Shown piece after piece: positions 22,001 to 34,600 of a stretch of 64,000 bases of DNA. The DNA comes from Vitrella brassicaformis (lineage: Eukaryota; Sar; Vitrellaceae): NCBI GenBank assembly GCA_001179505.1, contig CDMY01000698.1, positions 192,453 to 256,452 on the forward strand, given 5' to 3'. The notes below the pieces were generated by a model. That model ran no database searches, was not told where the DNA came from, and saw nothing but the letters and a program-made list of their open reading frames with translations. Each line of letters starts with the position of its first letter. The stretch's first letter is position 1. Both the position numbers and the translations under genes were made by a program.

Positions 22001-25000
22001 TGCTGCCCTTGCCACGCTTGCCCCCCTCCCTGCCGCCCGGCTGACCCTCCATGGCAGAGCCCTGCTTGCCGGCCGGTCCCGCAGCGCCTGTGGTGCCGTT
22101 GATGCCGCTGCTGTAGCTGCCCATCATAAGTCGGCTGCCCCCGCTGCCGGCACTGTCGGTGCTGCATGCGCTCCGTGTGCTGCCCGTGCCTGTGCTGGGC
22201 ACAGAACCCGAGTAGGTGTATGGGGCACGGTCGCGTGTCGACGATGACGACGGGTTAGACGAAGGCTGCCAGTAGAGGGACGGCTGCTGCGGCACGGGGG
22301 TCCCTGTGTCACTCGGGGTGGACGGTGGGTCTCGGCGGGTCTTGGGCGAGGGAGAATTCTCGCCGTCGGCGCGTGAGGGGAGGGTGGTGCACTCGGATGC
22401 GTTGTGAGTGGCGGCAGCTGTTGGCGAGGGGAGGTGGTCGCAGCTGCAGCTGGCCGTGGTGCTGCCGTGAAGCGTGGAGCCAGCCGTGCTCAGGACGCTG
22501 TCGCTCCTGCCCACGGCCATCCGCAGAGGCAGGTGAGATGGGTGAGTCGAAGACGCCTTCTCGTCACCCTTGTCCTCTCTTGCCGGCGGCTCGTCATGCT
22601 GTGACACCGACGTGGTGATGTGAGTGGGCGCCTCCTCCACTGGTGCCGCCTTGGCCACCTCAATCACGCCGTTTGCCTTGACCTCCTCCCCCTCCCCCTC
22701 TCCAATCATGGGGACAACGGTCTCCATCTTGCCGACATCCATGTCCTTCTGCTCCTTGTCCTTCTGGTGGTCCCGGTTCTTCTTCTTGCCGCCCTTGGGG
22801 TGGTCCTTGGCTCTCTGCTTGGGGGCGGGGACCTCACGCGGCGGGGTCGGCTCAGCCTCAGCCTGCACCCCGACAGCCGCCTGTTCAGGGACGTCAGTCA
22901 CCTGCTCAGCCATGCCGCTCTCCTGCGGCCTCTCGATCTCAGACACCTCCTCAGCAGCCTTCTCACACTCATCCACTGACGCACCACCCGTCCCCGAGTC
23001 GTCTGGGACAGGGGCAGTGGCCTCAGTGCTCGGTGGTGGGACGCTCTCAGCAGCACGGGCGGTGGCATTGGCGTCGTCAACTCCCGTGTCGGTGTCGGTG
23101 GGCGTTGGCCGCTCCTCGGTGGTGGGCTCACTCTGGCCGGCGGCCGGCTCCGCCCTCTGCCGACCACTTCTCTTCTTCCGTGGCGTCTTGCCCTTGTCAT
23201 TGGCAGCCTTGTCGTCGCCAACCACTGGCTGTGCGGCCGCCGGGTGGTCATCCTCATTCCCCTCCCTGCCGTTGCTCGCCGACGAGCTGGCAGGGGCAGC
23301 CGCAGATGCAGAGGCAGAGGCAGAGGCAGATCCGGATGCAGTCGACTGCGCGCGGTTCTTCTTCTGTCTGCGTTCCTTGTCTCGTTTGCTCTTGGCCAGC
23401 GATGCGCCGTCGGCAGCCGCGCTGGAGGCAGTGGTGCTGCCCTGTGAGGTGGAGGAGGGTGCGGATGGTGCGGGTGTGAGTCCCGTCTTGCGTGCGAGGA
23501 GCTGGTTTTGACGGCGGATGTGTCGGGGTGGCGGGGGCTGGGAGGGAGGGGGGTGGTCGCTGGAACGACGGATCAGATCTAGACACGCGTTCACTGTCAA
23601 TATACACGCACCTGCATAACGACAAGAAAGAAAGAAAGGGACGCATCCACCCACCCACCCACCCACAGTCCCGTTGTGTGCTGTGTTGTGTGTGGTTCTC
23701 TGACTGACGCACCAGGGATGATCTCCATGGCATCGGTGAGATGTGACGAGTGTGCGGTGGAGGACGCTCTCGGCGTGTCGCTCCCCGTCAGACTCTCCTC
23801 CCCCTCCCCCGTCCCAACAGACGCCCCCTCAACCCTCTCCCTCTCTCCCGCCCCACTAGCAGCGCTGCTAGACGACCGCTCCTCATGCGGCTCGATAGCG
23901 ATACCCCTCTTGCGCACAATGGCAAAGAAAAACGAAACCTCATCCGGGAAGGGCGTGTTGGGGCCGAAGGTGCCGTACGCCCCCGGCTCCTGGCTGATGC
24001 GCACAACTACAGCTGACTCAGGCATGGACTGGGCCGAGTTGTCGGCCGACGCGGTGCCCACTCCTCCGTTGACTAGCGTGGGAGGGGGGTGGCGACTGAC
24101 GGTTGCTGTGGTGGGCGACGAAGGGCGAGACGACAGCGATGCTGCTGAGGGGTCGGGGTCCGACGGCTGAGAGGATGCGGGGAAGGGCATCGACAACGGC
24201 AGGTCAGCGTCGTCACTACTCGCATCCTTGTCTCCCTGGCCGCTCCCCGACGGCTTGTCGTCATGACCGTCGTCCGTGTTGCTGTCGCTCCACCTCCTCG
24301 CCAGCCTGGGGTGGTCCTCCCGCCCCTCCCCCTCCCCCTGCTGCTCCTGATCTTCTCTCCCCACCGAGGGGGGCAGGCGAAACGACAAGGACGGCGAGCT
24401 GGTCGACGCATGCTCGTGGTCCTCGCCCTCCTCAGTGGTGGAGGGCGATGGGCTGGGTGGCCTGGCCATCATCTGCCGCATATGGCGGGACTTCTTGGCC
24501 ATATCCCGTCGGTACTCCTCCAGCTGGATGTCCGCCTGGGTCTGCCTGGCGTCCGACAGGAAGGATGCGACTGGCCTGAAGTCTCTGAAGTCATGCTGGT
24601 GGGAGTGAGGCAGCGACGGGGAGGGCGAAGACGACGACGTTGACAGAGAGGGCGATGTCGGGGTCGTCCGACGAGCCTGCAGAAGCCAAGGACAAAGGCA
24701 CAGCCCAGCCCGTGCTGTCATCAATCTTTCCACGGTTTGCTGTCTGTGCTTTTGCTGGGCGCGTAGCGTACCTCGACTGTGACGATGCAGTTTCCTTTGG
24801 TGATAAGGTCAGCATCGATTCTGCTCTGCCGTGAGCTGCCGCCCTCGGATGCGGCGGCCGATGCTGATGCTGATGCTGAGGCCGATGTGCTGCTGTGAGT
24901 GGGTGTGACGCACGCTGCCCCAGACGATGGGCCTGCTGACGCAGACTCAACGGGCATCATCAAACACTGACACACACAACACGACACAAGACAAACAGAC

Positions 25001-25703
25001 ACACGGTTTTGTTGTCGGCTACACCAGTGAGTGATCGTGCTATGCATCTGTTGACACACCGACTGACCTTGTTGTCCTCCCGCCCTTGCGTGTTGGCCGA
25101 CCGTCTGAACTTGAGCACTAGCAGGTCAAACGATGTGGCCGAAACTTGTTTGACGAAAAGGACTATCTCGCGAAGCTCCTGGAGGGCGTTGCACGAGTAG
25201 AACAGACTCTCCAGGTCAGGCGAGTGCACCTGACACACACAACACATACACCAACACCCACAACAACACCACACTGAGGCCTGCCCCGACACCGCAGATG
25301 CACACACACGAATGCAGCTAGCTGTCTGGCGTGGCCGCGCACGTCTGTCGAGACACCCGAGCTCAGAAACGGGCTCCATCTCACGCACGACAGCCTCTCT
25401 CGCCCCCTCGCCTGTTGCCGAGCCCTCTGGCTGACCCCGTTTCCTGTTGCTTACGTTCCTGACGATGACTTCTGGTTGCACGAGTAGGGTGTTAGCGGTG
25501 TTTGTGGCCCTTGTGGCCATTCGACCAGGTATTGACCGCACGGCAGCTCTCCACTCGAGTCCCTCCAGTTCCACTGCCTCCCTGTGGGACGAGAGTGGTG
25601 GCCCTTGGCGGACCTCACTAGCTGGAAGGGACGCCGACTGCTGGGGCGAAGGTGCGTCCTCCGATTTGGGCCTTGGGCCAGCCTGACTCACTGATAGGAA
25701 CAT
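19092..25703 (-). CDS. Large protein with C-terminal DUF789 domain
   Basis: Nine exons: 25455-25703, 25068-25229, 24772-24966, 23713-24676, 20436-23611, 19797-20302, 19460-19677, 19329-19378 and 19092-19202; exactly 1,876 codons plus stop. The C-terminal ~300 residues match what I remember of DUF789 (best known from plants): LEYFEAKPPHLRRPL, then DLLRVNSNELAPTSWMCILW, a hydrophobic FLVYYSFE, and a final WL...HPDFDFFTSR. The middle ~1,300 residues, mostly one 3.2 kb exon, are Ser/Pro/Gly/Glu-rich and disordered-looking, with a Lys/Arg-rich patch (KSKRDKERRQKKNRAQ) that could be a nuclear signal. Exons 1-3 encode a compact N-terminal region with hydrophobic segments (LREIVLFVKQ, SFDLLVLKF). DUF789 function is unknown. 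Its start codon overlaps that of the next plus-strand gene in a CATG, so one of the two starts may lie further in. Confidence 0.75.
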
Positions 25704-27426
25704 GCAGAAGCAGGCATCTCCTCAATCTACACGCAGGCTCGCAAAAGTGGTTTTTTTCTGGTAGAGAGGGTCACGTCGCAAAACTATTTACCTGCCAGCC
25801 TCTTTCGGGATCTGATCTGATCTGATCACCACTGATCACTTAGCACCCAGCACCACTTCGAAGTCGCAGAGCTGCTCGACTCACGGGGCGTCGAGGGTAC
25901 GTGTGTGGAACGGCTGAGAGAAGCTGCCGAAGATCAGCTCCTTGTGTGCCAGCCAGACCGCCCGCTGGCGGTCCAGTTCACCTTCAACGCGGTCCTGACT
26001 CAGGTCCCCATCTCCCGCACGGTTGGTTCCTGCCTTGTTCCTTCGGTGCCGTCAGCAGCATCTGCCCACGGCACAGACCGACCACACCACCGTCTGTCTG
26101 TCTGTCTGTCTGTGTGTGTGTTGCTTCCACTGTTACAATTCGCACTGACTGACGAGCATCTCATCTTCGGCATGATCATGGGGCTGCTAGAGTGCCTCTC
26201 GCCGTGGCTCGGGTGGGAGCAAGATGCCAGCTGCCGCATCTGCCTGGACAGCAAAGAGGACATCGACACAGGGCCGCTCATATCGCCATGCGAGTGCAAA
26301 GGAACAGGTGCAAGGGCGGGGAGCGGAGGGGTACTTGACGAGGGGGACAAGGAGATCGCACCAATGATTCATTGTTCTTTGATGTGTTCTCTTAGTCAAG
26401 TGGGTCCACCTTGCCTGCTGGGAGGAGGGGCTGCAATGGAGACGCAAGTGCTGCATCTGCAGGGCGCCGTATGTTCTTGGTGTGCGCTTGTCGCACGCAG
26501 TTGAGGCTCTACCCTCACTGTGCAGGATGGTTGCCGCTATTGTGGTGGACGACCTCTGCAAGGCACGGCCTTTTCTCACTTCAACCGTCAACCAGGTGTT
26601 CTCTGCCGTCCGCCACGGGCTCGCAGCTGTTCCACAAAAGGAGAGGGAGAGCTTCGCCAGCTACCTTGTCTTTCTTGCCGCCGGGATGCTCTGCGTGATG
26701 GTGTTGGAGCTTGTCAAGCACTTGCTGCTGGGCCTCCTCCATCGTCTCTATCATCACCCAGCCCGCCGCTCCCTACACCCCGTCGTCTGCGTGACGGCTT
26801 TGTCCACCGTGGTGCCCATAGCGCATCGCCTTTGCGGGATGGCAGCGGAGGGGGTGTGCGTTCGAGGTCTGAAGTTTCTTCTCTCGAGGTCGTGTGCACA
26901 GCATTCGTGCGGGCTGTGCGACGTTCGTGAGCTCATCGTGCTGATCTCTATACCATGGGTGGTGAGGGGTCTTCCACTGGAAGGTGCCATGTGTTTTCTT
27001 CGCCTTATGTGGACCGACTTGCGTCATGCACTAGGTCGTCCGTGCCGGAGCAACAACACGATCACGTCCCCTTCCACTGCACTGGGACTGTTGCAGATTG
27101 TGGGCGGCGGTGGGATGGTCGCGATATCTCTCTCGCTGGCCTTGTTTCCGCTACGTCGGTGCCTTTGTTGCAGTGCTCGCCCTGTCACTTGCCGTGTGGG
27201 ACACAGGCTCCTGCTTCGTGTGCTTTGGGCCGGTGCGGGGCTGTGTTATGCTGGCGGCGATGCTTTGCCCATCCTGGCTGATCTTGTCTGCAGAGAGGCG
27301 AATGCGCGTCTTTCTGCGCACCAGCGGGTGGGGGGCGTGGCTGGATGCGTTGTGCTGCTAGCGTCTTTGTCCGACGGCCCTTTGACTGCCTCTGGTGTAG
27401 AAGAGTGTGTGGCGGTGGATGTTTAA
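25702..27426 (+). CDS. RING-CH (MARCH-type) polytopic membrane protein, probable ubiquitin ligase
   Basis: Proposed exons 25702-25749, 25851-26021, 26157-26307 and 26396-27426 give 466 codons plus stop, an exact multiple of three. The zinc-binding RING-variant (C4HC3) domain spans an exon junction: CRIC, then PCECKG, then HLACWEEG, then CCIC. After it the protein carries five or six hydrophobic stretches, for example YLVFLAAGMLCVMVLEL, VVCVTALSTVVPIAH, LIVLISIPWVV, a Gly-rich MVAISLSLALF and GCVVLLASL, so a multi-pass membrane protein is likely. RING-CH proteins of this kind ubiquitinate membrane cargo in the ER or endosomes (family knowledge). The first 16-residue exon is the weakest part; the true start could be elsewhere upstream of 25851. 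The acceptor before 26157 (gacgag) has a weak pyrimidine tract. Confidence 0.75.
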
Positions 27427-27847
27427 TGCATGCTCTGTCTTAGCCTGTCGTGTCTTAACTACACATAGGATGGGTGGCTCACTAGAAACGCCGAGACACA
27501 GGAAGTAGGTGAATGTTTGTCATCTGGGATTAACCAAAGGGTCACGTTTTACTTGCGTTGACACGGGATCTAGACACGTTCAGTTGTCTTGGTGAAAAAC
27601 ACCACCGTGAAGCTTGGTCAACTGACACGTACACACACCTGTCGTCACTACCAATCCCACCACACCTCCCCACTACTTGTGTTCGCCCGACACATCTCTC
27701 CCAGTCGCTTCATTTCGCCCGGCCGCGTCACTTCATTTCTTTCACCTCACGCAAACAGCGCAACTACCCAGCTACGCAGTCAGGATTCAAAAGGAGAAAC
27801 TTTAGTGGCTTACACGGAAGCATAAACAGCTGCCCCCACTTGATCTA
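27427..27847. other. Short convergent spacer
   Basis: About 0.4 kb between the stop codons of the RING-CH and CAP genes. It lacks the microsatellites of the longer convergent spacers. No exon is supported. Confidence 0.5.
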
Positions 27848-29284
27848 CTAGGCCATTTCGGGAATGGGTGTGTCTGTGGGTATGTTGGTGGGGAAGGGCG
27901 TCTCGGTGGAGACGTCCAGGTGCTGGCGGCTGATGGTGCCGTTCTTGCACTCGCATGTGCAGCCGGACTCGCGCTCCATGCCCTGCCCGGCGTGGATCTG
28001 CGCCTCCAGCTGGCACTCCGGCTCGCTCTTGTTCAGACGCGCCAACACATTCTCGCGGAAACATCCTGCATCCACACACAAACAGCCAGTCGCTGTGCTG
28101 CCGTCGGTGTATGTATTTGTGTGTTGTTCGGGGTGCGGCTCACCCTGGACGTTGGGTGTCTCGCAGTTGATCTGGTCTCCACCCTTGAAGTGGCACACCC
28201 ACAGGGGCATCTCCTTGCTGCTGACCTGCACGTAGCCGCACCCAACTTTCTGAAAAAGGGGCCGCCGACATGCACACATCCGACAGAGAAGGGGATAACT
28301 GTGCCTTTGTGTGTTTGCGTGCCTTTGTGTGTTTGCGTGTGGCTGGGCTGACCTGCGCGCCCTTCCACAGCAGGACGGTGACCCGTTTGGCCTCGGGAAC
28401 GTAGCGGTCACGTGTGGTGTTGGCCCAGATGCTCCACTCGGAATACCTGCACACACACACACACACCCCCCAACACAATAGACGGATGGATGGATGGATG
28501 GACAGAATGAAATCTGTGTCTGTGCGCTGCTGTGTTGTCGGCCCCCACCACTTGTCGACGATTTGCTTTGGCACGTCCGTGGAGTTGCCGAATTCGAATA
28601 TCTGTGCCGCTGGGCCCTGGCCGAGGACATGGAGGGACACATCAGGGGTAGTGGGAAGAACATGAGAAACAATGGCACCCACCTGGCACGGCAGCTCTAG
28701 GTACGGCGCAATGGGGTCCAACAGTTCCAGGTTGGCATATCGCTGGGCAGAATTGGCCACACACCCATCCCACTGCACGAAGGGAGCGCCGTGCCTGCAC
28801 ACACACGCGCACACCCACACACAACACACACACGGCACCGTGAGATGGAAGAAAAGACGTAGATCTGGTGGATCTGCTGGTAGATCTGCCTTCCCGCTGG
28901 CTGCCCACATCCCTCCTTACATGCATCGGTGCTTGTTGATCTGATCACCGTGTGAAGAGCAAGAAAACCGTAGATCTGGTGGATATGCTGGTAGATCTGC
29001 CTTTCCGCTGGCTGCCCGACATCCCTCCTTACGTGGATCTGCAGCTCAGTGGCGAGAGTGTCGCTGATCATTTTGGCCGCCCGACGGGCTCTTCGGTGCT
29101 CTGAACGCACCATCAGCAGGCCGCGCAAGGGTGAGGGGCGCTTGCCGGATGCCGATGAGCGGGGATGGAGGGTGATGACGTCCGAATCGCCGGTGGCGTT
29201 GACGTTTTGCTCGAGCTCCATGCCCAGACCCATGTACACACACAGAGGGAGGAGGAAGGCGGTGAGGACCATTGAGGGGAACAT
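27848..29284 (-). CDS. Secreted CAP-superfamily (SCP/PR-1-like) protein
   Basis: Seven exons: 29033-29284, 28921-28940, 28683-28794, 28549-28616, 28353-28446, 28144-28249 and 27848-28065; 289 residues, exact multiple of three. A hydrophobic signal peptide (MVLTAFLLPLCVYMGLG) follows MFPS; starts at 29284 or 29272 are both possible. CAP hallmarks appear in order: an INKHR-HGAP segment created by a 20-nt micro-exon, WDGCVANSAQRYA, an IFEFGN segment, IVDKWW, then VLLWKGAQ joined to KVGCGYVQV, and VCHFKGGDQINCETPN. The C-terminal exon adds a Cys-rich tail (CFRENV, CQLEAQ, GCTCECKNG) and a Thr/Pro stretch. The usual CAP His in the first helix is replaced (IHINKH rather than HN-R), so metal binding may be altered. 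Probably extracellular; role unknown. Confidence 0.8.
28859..29032. repeat. Direct duplication of an intron start flanking a micro-exon
   Basis: Bases 28859-28920 and 28970-29032 are nearly identical (gtagatctggtggat..., ...tccctccttac). On the minus strand each copy begins exactly at a splice donor (gtaaggaggg): one follows CAP exon 1, the other follows the 20-nt exon 2. The start of the intron has therefore been duplicated on both sides of the micro-exon. Confidence 0.85.
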
Positions 29285-29486
29285 TGCTGAAAGCTGGACG
29301 GCGGGAGAAAGCGAGTAACACAGAGAGGGGATATTTGGGATATTTCGCGTCCTGGCCACCAACGGTAAGGGTAAAGGGTACATGGCATTCTCGGCTCGCA
29401 TTTTCCCGTTCAAAGCAACCATTCTTTTCTCCGGGTGGAAGGGAAGGCATTGTTGTGTGGTGTTGTTTTCGGAAAGCCCCATCCGA
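29285..29486. promoter_or_regulatory. Short divergent 5' region (CAP gene / unknown gene)
   Basis: About 200 bp separate the start codons of the minus-strand CAP gene and the plus-strand unknown gene. No core promoter motif was identified; the assignment rests on the head-to-head arrangement. Both strands are open through part of it, so somewhat earlier starts cannot be excluded. Confidence 0.3.
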
Positions 29487-30912
29487 ATGAGCCAGGCCCC
29501 TCCGCGTCTGGACGGGCTGTCGTATGCCGGCGAACTTGATGAGCACAGGGCGGGAGATGAAACGAGAAGGCACGGGGGGAAGGGCCAAGTGACATGGCCG
29601 CAAGCTACGGATGCCACACCATTTTTTGGAGTAAGTCAATGGCAGACTGGGCGAGGTTCTGGCTTCAATGCTCATTTGGGGCTTGCTTTGGGGGTGTTGG
29701 GGGATGTATGCCTGTGCCTGCAGGATGGGGCGTCGTCGAAGTTTGAACGTGGCTATGCTGAGGAGGTCATGTCGCAGACGACCGATGGCAGCCAAAGAGG
29801 TATGAATGCCTCCACGTGATCCCATCCATATGGACCTGCTGATGTGATTCTCTTCAGGTTCGTACGTCCTGTCATCGTCCATTGTCTCGTCCGCCCGTCC
29901 CTCCCTCTCTGAGAGATACCCGCCAGTGGCTGCCATAGACGCCGGTGAGAGCCATGCAGCAGAGGAGAGCCCGAAGACAGCGAAATCGCCCAAGTCGTCC
30001 CAGCGCCACTCGCTGCCGACATTTCCGACGGACCTTGGTGGCTCGTGCAGCCCCTCCTCGTCACAGGTTCGTGCGAACATGTGGTTACATATGGCTACAG
30101 GGATGAAACCAAGCGTGTGGGCGATGTGTGAGTTACAGGAGGCTTCGGGGGATTCTGCGAGTGGCGGCGTCGGTCTGGGTCTGGGTCTGATTTTGCCCGG
30201 GATCACCAACCGGCGCCATACAGATGGCCCAGTGCCGTCTGTGCCCGCCTACAAGTGGCCGTACACAGACATGACCGAGGAAGACTTGTGAGCGCAGGCA
30301 GCCACACAGCCTCGCCTCCTTTTCTGCAGCCACAGACGTGAGGTGCAATCTGTCTGTGTTTGTTGCAGCTCCGGCCCGCCAAAGGAGCCGAAAATCAGAT
30401 TTCAGGACCCAGTTGTTACTGCGGTGAGCTGACATAAAGCTTGGGTCAAGACAATCACGCAGCGTGCCTTTTTCGCATTGGTCGCTTGCTTCAGGTTCAC
30501 GAGTATGATGCCGTGGAGGTGCACATAGAATGGCCTGAGCCTGACGAGTGCGCCAGCTGGAGCAGCTCGGCATCATCGAGCCCACTGGTGCAGTCGGAGA
30601 CAGAAGGCGGTGGCGATGATGACGACTTCGCATTGGACGCGGGGTGGGCCAAGCGATTGGAGAAGAGCAGCGCTTCCCTCGACGGAACACTGAAGCTTGA
30701 ACCAAAATCGCCAAAGAGGTATGTATGTGGAGGGACGGGGGTGCGCTCACTGGCGTGTTTAGTTCTCGCCAATCGACGTTTCTTCCTTCCGTGTGTTATC
30801 CATCCATCCATCCATTAGGCGTTCTGTCTCTGCGTCAGCCAAGGGCGACAGCAGCGGCTCCTCCACGCCTGTTGCCGTGACGTCGCTCTTCCCAGCATCG
30901 TCCAAAGAGTAA
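29487..30912 (+). CDS. Unknown acidic, Ser-rich protein
   Basis: Seven exons (29487-29630, 29724-29799, 29858-30066, 30139-30287, 30369-30423, 30495-30718, 30819-30912) give 316 codons plus TAA. All junctions keep frame. The segment 30067-30138 is called an intron (gt..ag, 72 nt) but is also open in frame, so it may be retained. The protein is low in complexity, with Ser/Pro-rich stretches (SPKTAKSPKSSQ), a Gly/Leu patch, a short conserved-looking PAYKWPYTDMTEED and an acidic run (GGGDDDDFALD). No catalytic motif, signal peptide or membrane segment is seen, and I do not recognise the family. It shares a short divergent 5' region with the CAP gene. Confidence 0.6.
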
Positions 30913-31640
30913 CTAACAGGTGGGTGCATCCTGTGTCTGCCTGTCTAGTGGGTGGCTCTTCGGGAAGAGCTGCTGCTGTTGGGCTCTTGTGGGTGGGCGG
31001 CTTGGGTGGGTGGCTGCACGGGTAGGTAGAGTGCTGTGTTTTAGGCTTCTCCCTGCCTTCCTCCCTCCCTCCCTCCCCACATGCGTGTGTTTTTGAGGTT
31101 TTTTGGGTTTCCCGTTCCCCCTCCGTGGTGCAATGTGCGTGGCTGCATGGCTCCTCCTGCGTGCCCCAGTCGTCCCTCCCGCCCTCTCTGAAAAGCTTGT
31201 GTGTGGATTGAGTGCCCGAATGTGTGTGTGGTGCTGTTTTTGTTGGTGTTCGGTGGAGAGTCTTTTGCTACAGAAGGACTCGTGCGTCTGTCTCATTTTT
31301 CCGCCGCTTGCTTATCGATGGATTGACGTGATTCTGCCAGAGATGAGACGATATAAGGTGTCTGTCTGTCTTGAATTGGTTTGCATCCAAGCATCACACC
31401 CAAACAGCCAGATAGCCAGGAAGAGGCGGACAGACCCAGTGCACTTGACCACAACCACAATCACACACCACCCCCCGCTCAGACATACACCGCTCAGCCA
31501 TCCATATCCATTCATTCAGTCATCCATCCATCCATGCATGAGAGCTACACATCATCCATGAGATCTTCTATGCGCCAGAGTCAGACGAGGCCTGCCTGCC
31601 TGGCTGTCTGTTTGCTTGGCTGGCATGCTGTGTTGTCTAG
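30913..31640. other. Convergent spacer
   Basis: About 0.7 kb between converging 3' ends, with cctc runs near 31050-31075 and scattered catc repeats. Open frames such as 31103-31561 look like non-coding sequence. No gene is supported. Confidence 0.5.
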
Positions 31641-34600
31641 CTACGTGCCCGCCCCGCCCTTGTCTCCCCCCCCAGCACCACTGTCGTGTCTGTGTGTGGA
31701 TGTGCGTGCGCCGGTGTGGAACTTGGGTGCCTGCGGGACGGTGAGTGGCTTGTCAGATCGCCTGACGGGCGGGGGCGGGTGGAACACCGGTGCCGGCTTG
31801 GCCTTGGGCACCGCCTCGGCACGCAACGCCGCCCTCTCCTCGCGAAGACGCTGCGCCTCCTCTGACTGCATACACACACACACATACACACACGTGTGGA
31901 TGAGTGCGGGCGGGTGCCTGCCTGCCTGCCGCCAGCTGACTGACAGACATACCTGTTTCTTCTTGCGCTCAGCTTCGGCGGCGGCTTCCTTTGCCGCACG
32001 CCGGGCCTCCATCTCGCGCCACTTGGCGTTGCGACTGCACGGCAGCAGACACATGTGTGTATGAGAGGGAGGATTCACACACACAGGTGGATGCGATGCT
32101 GCGGTGTCTGTCACCTTCCTTCACCTGTCGACTGCGAGGTTGAATGGGAGTGTCTCGGTGAGGTGGATGGATCGGGACTTCGACAGCCCCTTATCGCCGC
32201 CGGCACCACCACCACCACCACCGCCAACGCCGTGACTGTTGGCAGCGGGGGGAGGCTGCGGCCACACACATACACAAGAAAGTCGACACACACACACACA
32301 GACACACGTGTTTATTGCCTTCGTCCTGACAGCTGGCTGACCTTGGGTATGTATGGTCTGGCTTTGAACGATGCCTGCTCGCGCTTCTTGCGCTCCTGAG
32401 CATCGACCTGACGACAGTCGAAAGTCCACACGCACGTAAGGAAACACGCGAACGAATGCGACCAGTGAGTGGTAAGGCAAGCAGCACGGACTGACCTGCT
32501 TCTGGAACTCTCGTCTGGCATACTCGTGTCGGTGCTCGCTGGACAGGTCGAAGGGCTTCGGGGCCGTCAGGGGGCGACGATCCACAGACGCCGACCGCAG
32601 GGAACTGCCGCCCTTCTTCTGCACATACACACACATCATCCGTCCATCCACACACGCGACCTTATGTGGGTGTGGGCGTGTGTGTGAGTGAGAGGTGGTA
32701 AGTGGTGGGTGGGGTGGTAGATACATACCAGTATGTTGGTGGGCACGGGGTTGGCCTTGACTTTGCGTCGCTCCGCGTGCTCCTGCTCCTCGTGGGCCAC
32801 GCGAACCTCAAACTCATGACGGTAATGCTAAACACACACACCGCACACACATAAACACATTTCACACATGTGTGTGTAGTGGTGTGGGTGCGGGTGTGGG
32901 TGTGTTTGCCCTGCCTGTCCTCGCTGCTCTGTGGCGAGCTGGAAGGCTCTCGGGACGGTCGGCTTCCCCACACCAACACCCGCCCCCGATGCTACGCTCA
33001 CATGCTCTCTATCAGATCCGTGGTCAACCTCACTCTGATGCACACACGACACACAAAGACAGAACTCAGTCAGCACAGCGGTGAATATGACGACAAAAGG
33101 CCTGTCTCTGTCTGTGTGTGTGTCATGTGGATGTACGTACCTGTGCGATAGGTTTGGCGCGTCCCTTGGTGGCGAGTGGGGGGGACTGGGGGTTCGTCAG
33201 ATCACGGCTGCCCACCTTGGGCTCAAACAACTGCGCACATAGATAGCACAATGACACGTGTGTGTCCATGTGTGTGTGTGTGTGGTGAACTCTTGCCATT
33301 CACCGACTGACCGGTCGTTCGAGCATTTTCTTGTTGAGGGGTCTGGCCTTGAAGTGCGCCGCCAACTCCTCCCCCTCCTGACCCCCAGCCCCACCATCCC
33401 CACCACCGCCCCCAACACCCTCCTTGCTATCACCACCGACCCCCTCATCCATACGGCTACCCTGAACACACCACACACAACACAACACAATACAATACAA
33501 CAATACCATATAACAAGCTCATCCACACACACACACACGAAAGAATCGCCTCGTGTGTGTGTGTGTGTGTTGTTGGTTGCCTCCTTTTTGTGTTTGAATG
33601 CTGCGAGTGGTGGTGTGACGGGGTCGGTCAGCTGTGGCGGGGGCACGTGGGGCACCCCCAGCGGCCGGTCTGCGCGCAGCACCTTGGGGTTGAGCGGGCG
33701 GGCGCGGAATGGCGGCATCTTGGCCATCTCATCGGCCTCCTGCTCCTCACGGGATACAAACCTGACCAACAAATGCATTGCATTCACACACAGAGAGAGA
33801 GGAAAGACTTATCCATCTATCGACCTATCTGTGTGTGCGTGTTTGTGTGTGGTGGGTGCGTGCGTAGGTACCTACCTGGGAGGTTTGGGCGGCAGCTGTT
33901 CTGTGTGCAGGTTGAATGGCTGAGGGCACGTCAGCTTGCCCCCGCCGGCTACGCCGCCGCCCTTCCCCCTCTCACCCCTGGCCCCCTCTCCCTTGGCCTC
34001 CTCCCCACGGAGCGACCTCTCAAACTCACGCAACGTGTCAGCCAACGGCGTGTGCCTCCCGTCAGCTCCTACACCGCCCCCCACCCCCTCTCCCCCGCCC
34101 CCCGCCCCCTCCATCTCCCTGACCCGCATCTCCGTGGCAAACCGGAAGGGCACGGCGGGCGTGGGCTTGCCCGTGTAGTGGGTGGCCGCCTTGCGGTGGC
34201 GGTCGGCGTGAGAGGGGCTGGGCTGGTAGGGCCCCAGACGCACGTCGGTCGACAGGGCGAACTCCTGGGGCATGGTCAGCGGCTTGACGGACCGCTTCAT
34301 GGCCTGTCCCCCCACACCCGCCAGCACACGCGGGAGGGACTTCTCGTTGAGCTGCCGCAGTCGGGCGGCCTCGGTGCGCCCCTTGTGGATCTCGCGCTGC
34401 TCCTGCAACTCACGCGACTCCTCAGAGGTGCCGCGGAGCCGGGCCGATGTGGCGAATCGGGGGCTGTGGGGGTTGGTGAGCTTCCTGTGGTGGGGGAGGG
34501 CAGCCGGGAGGGACGCCGTGTCGTGTTTGTCATGGTCAGCATGGTCCGTCTTGGCATCCCCCGTCCCCCCCTCAGCATCGTGATCGTCCAGGTCTTGTGC

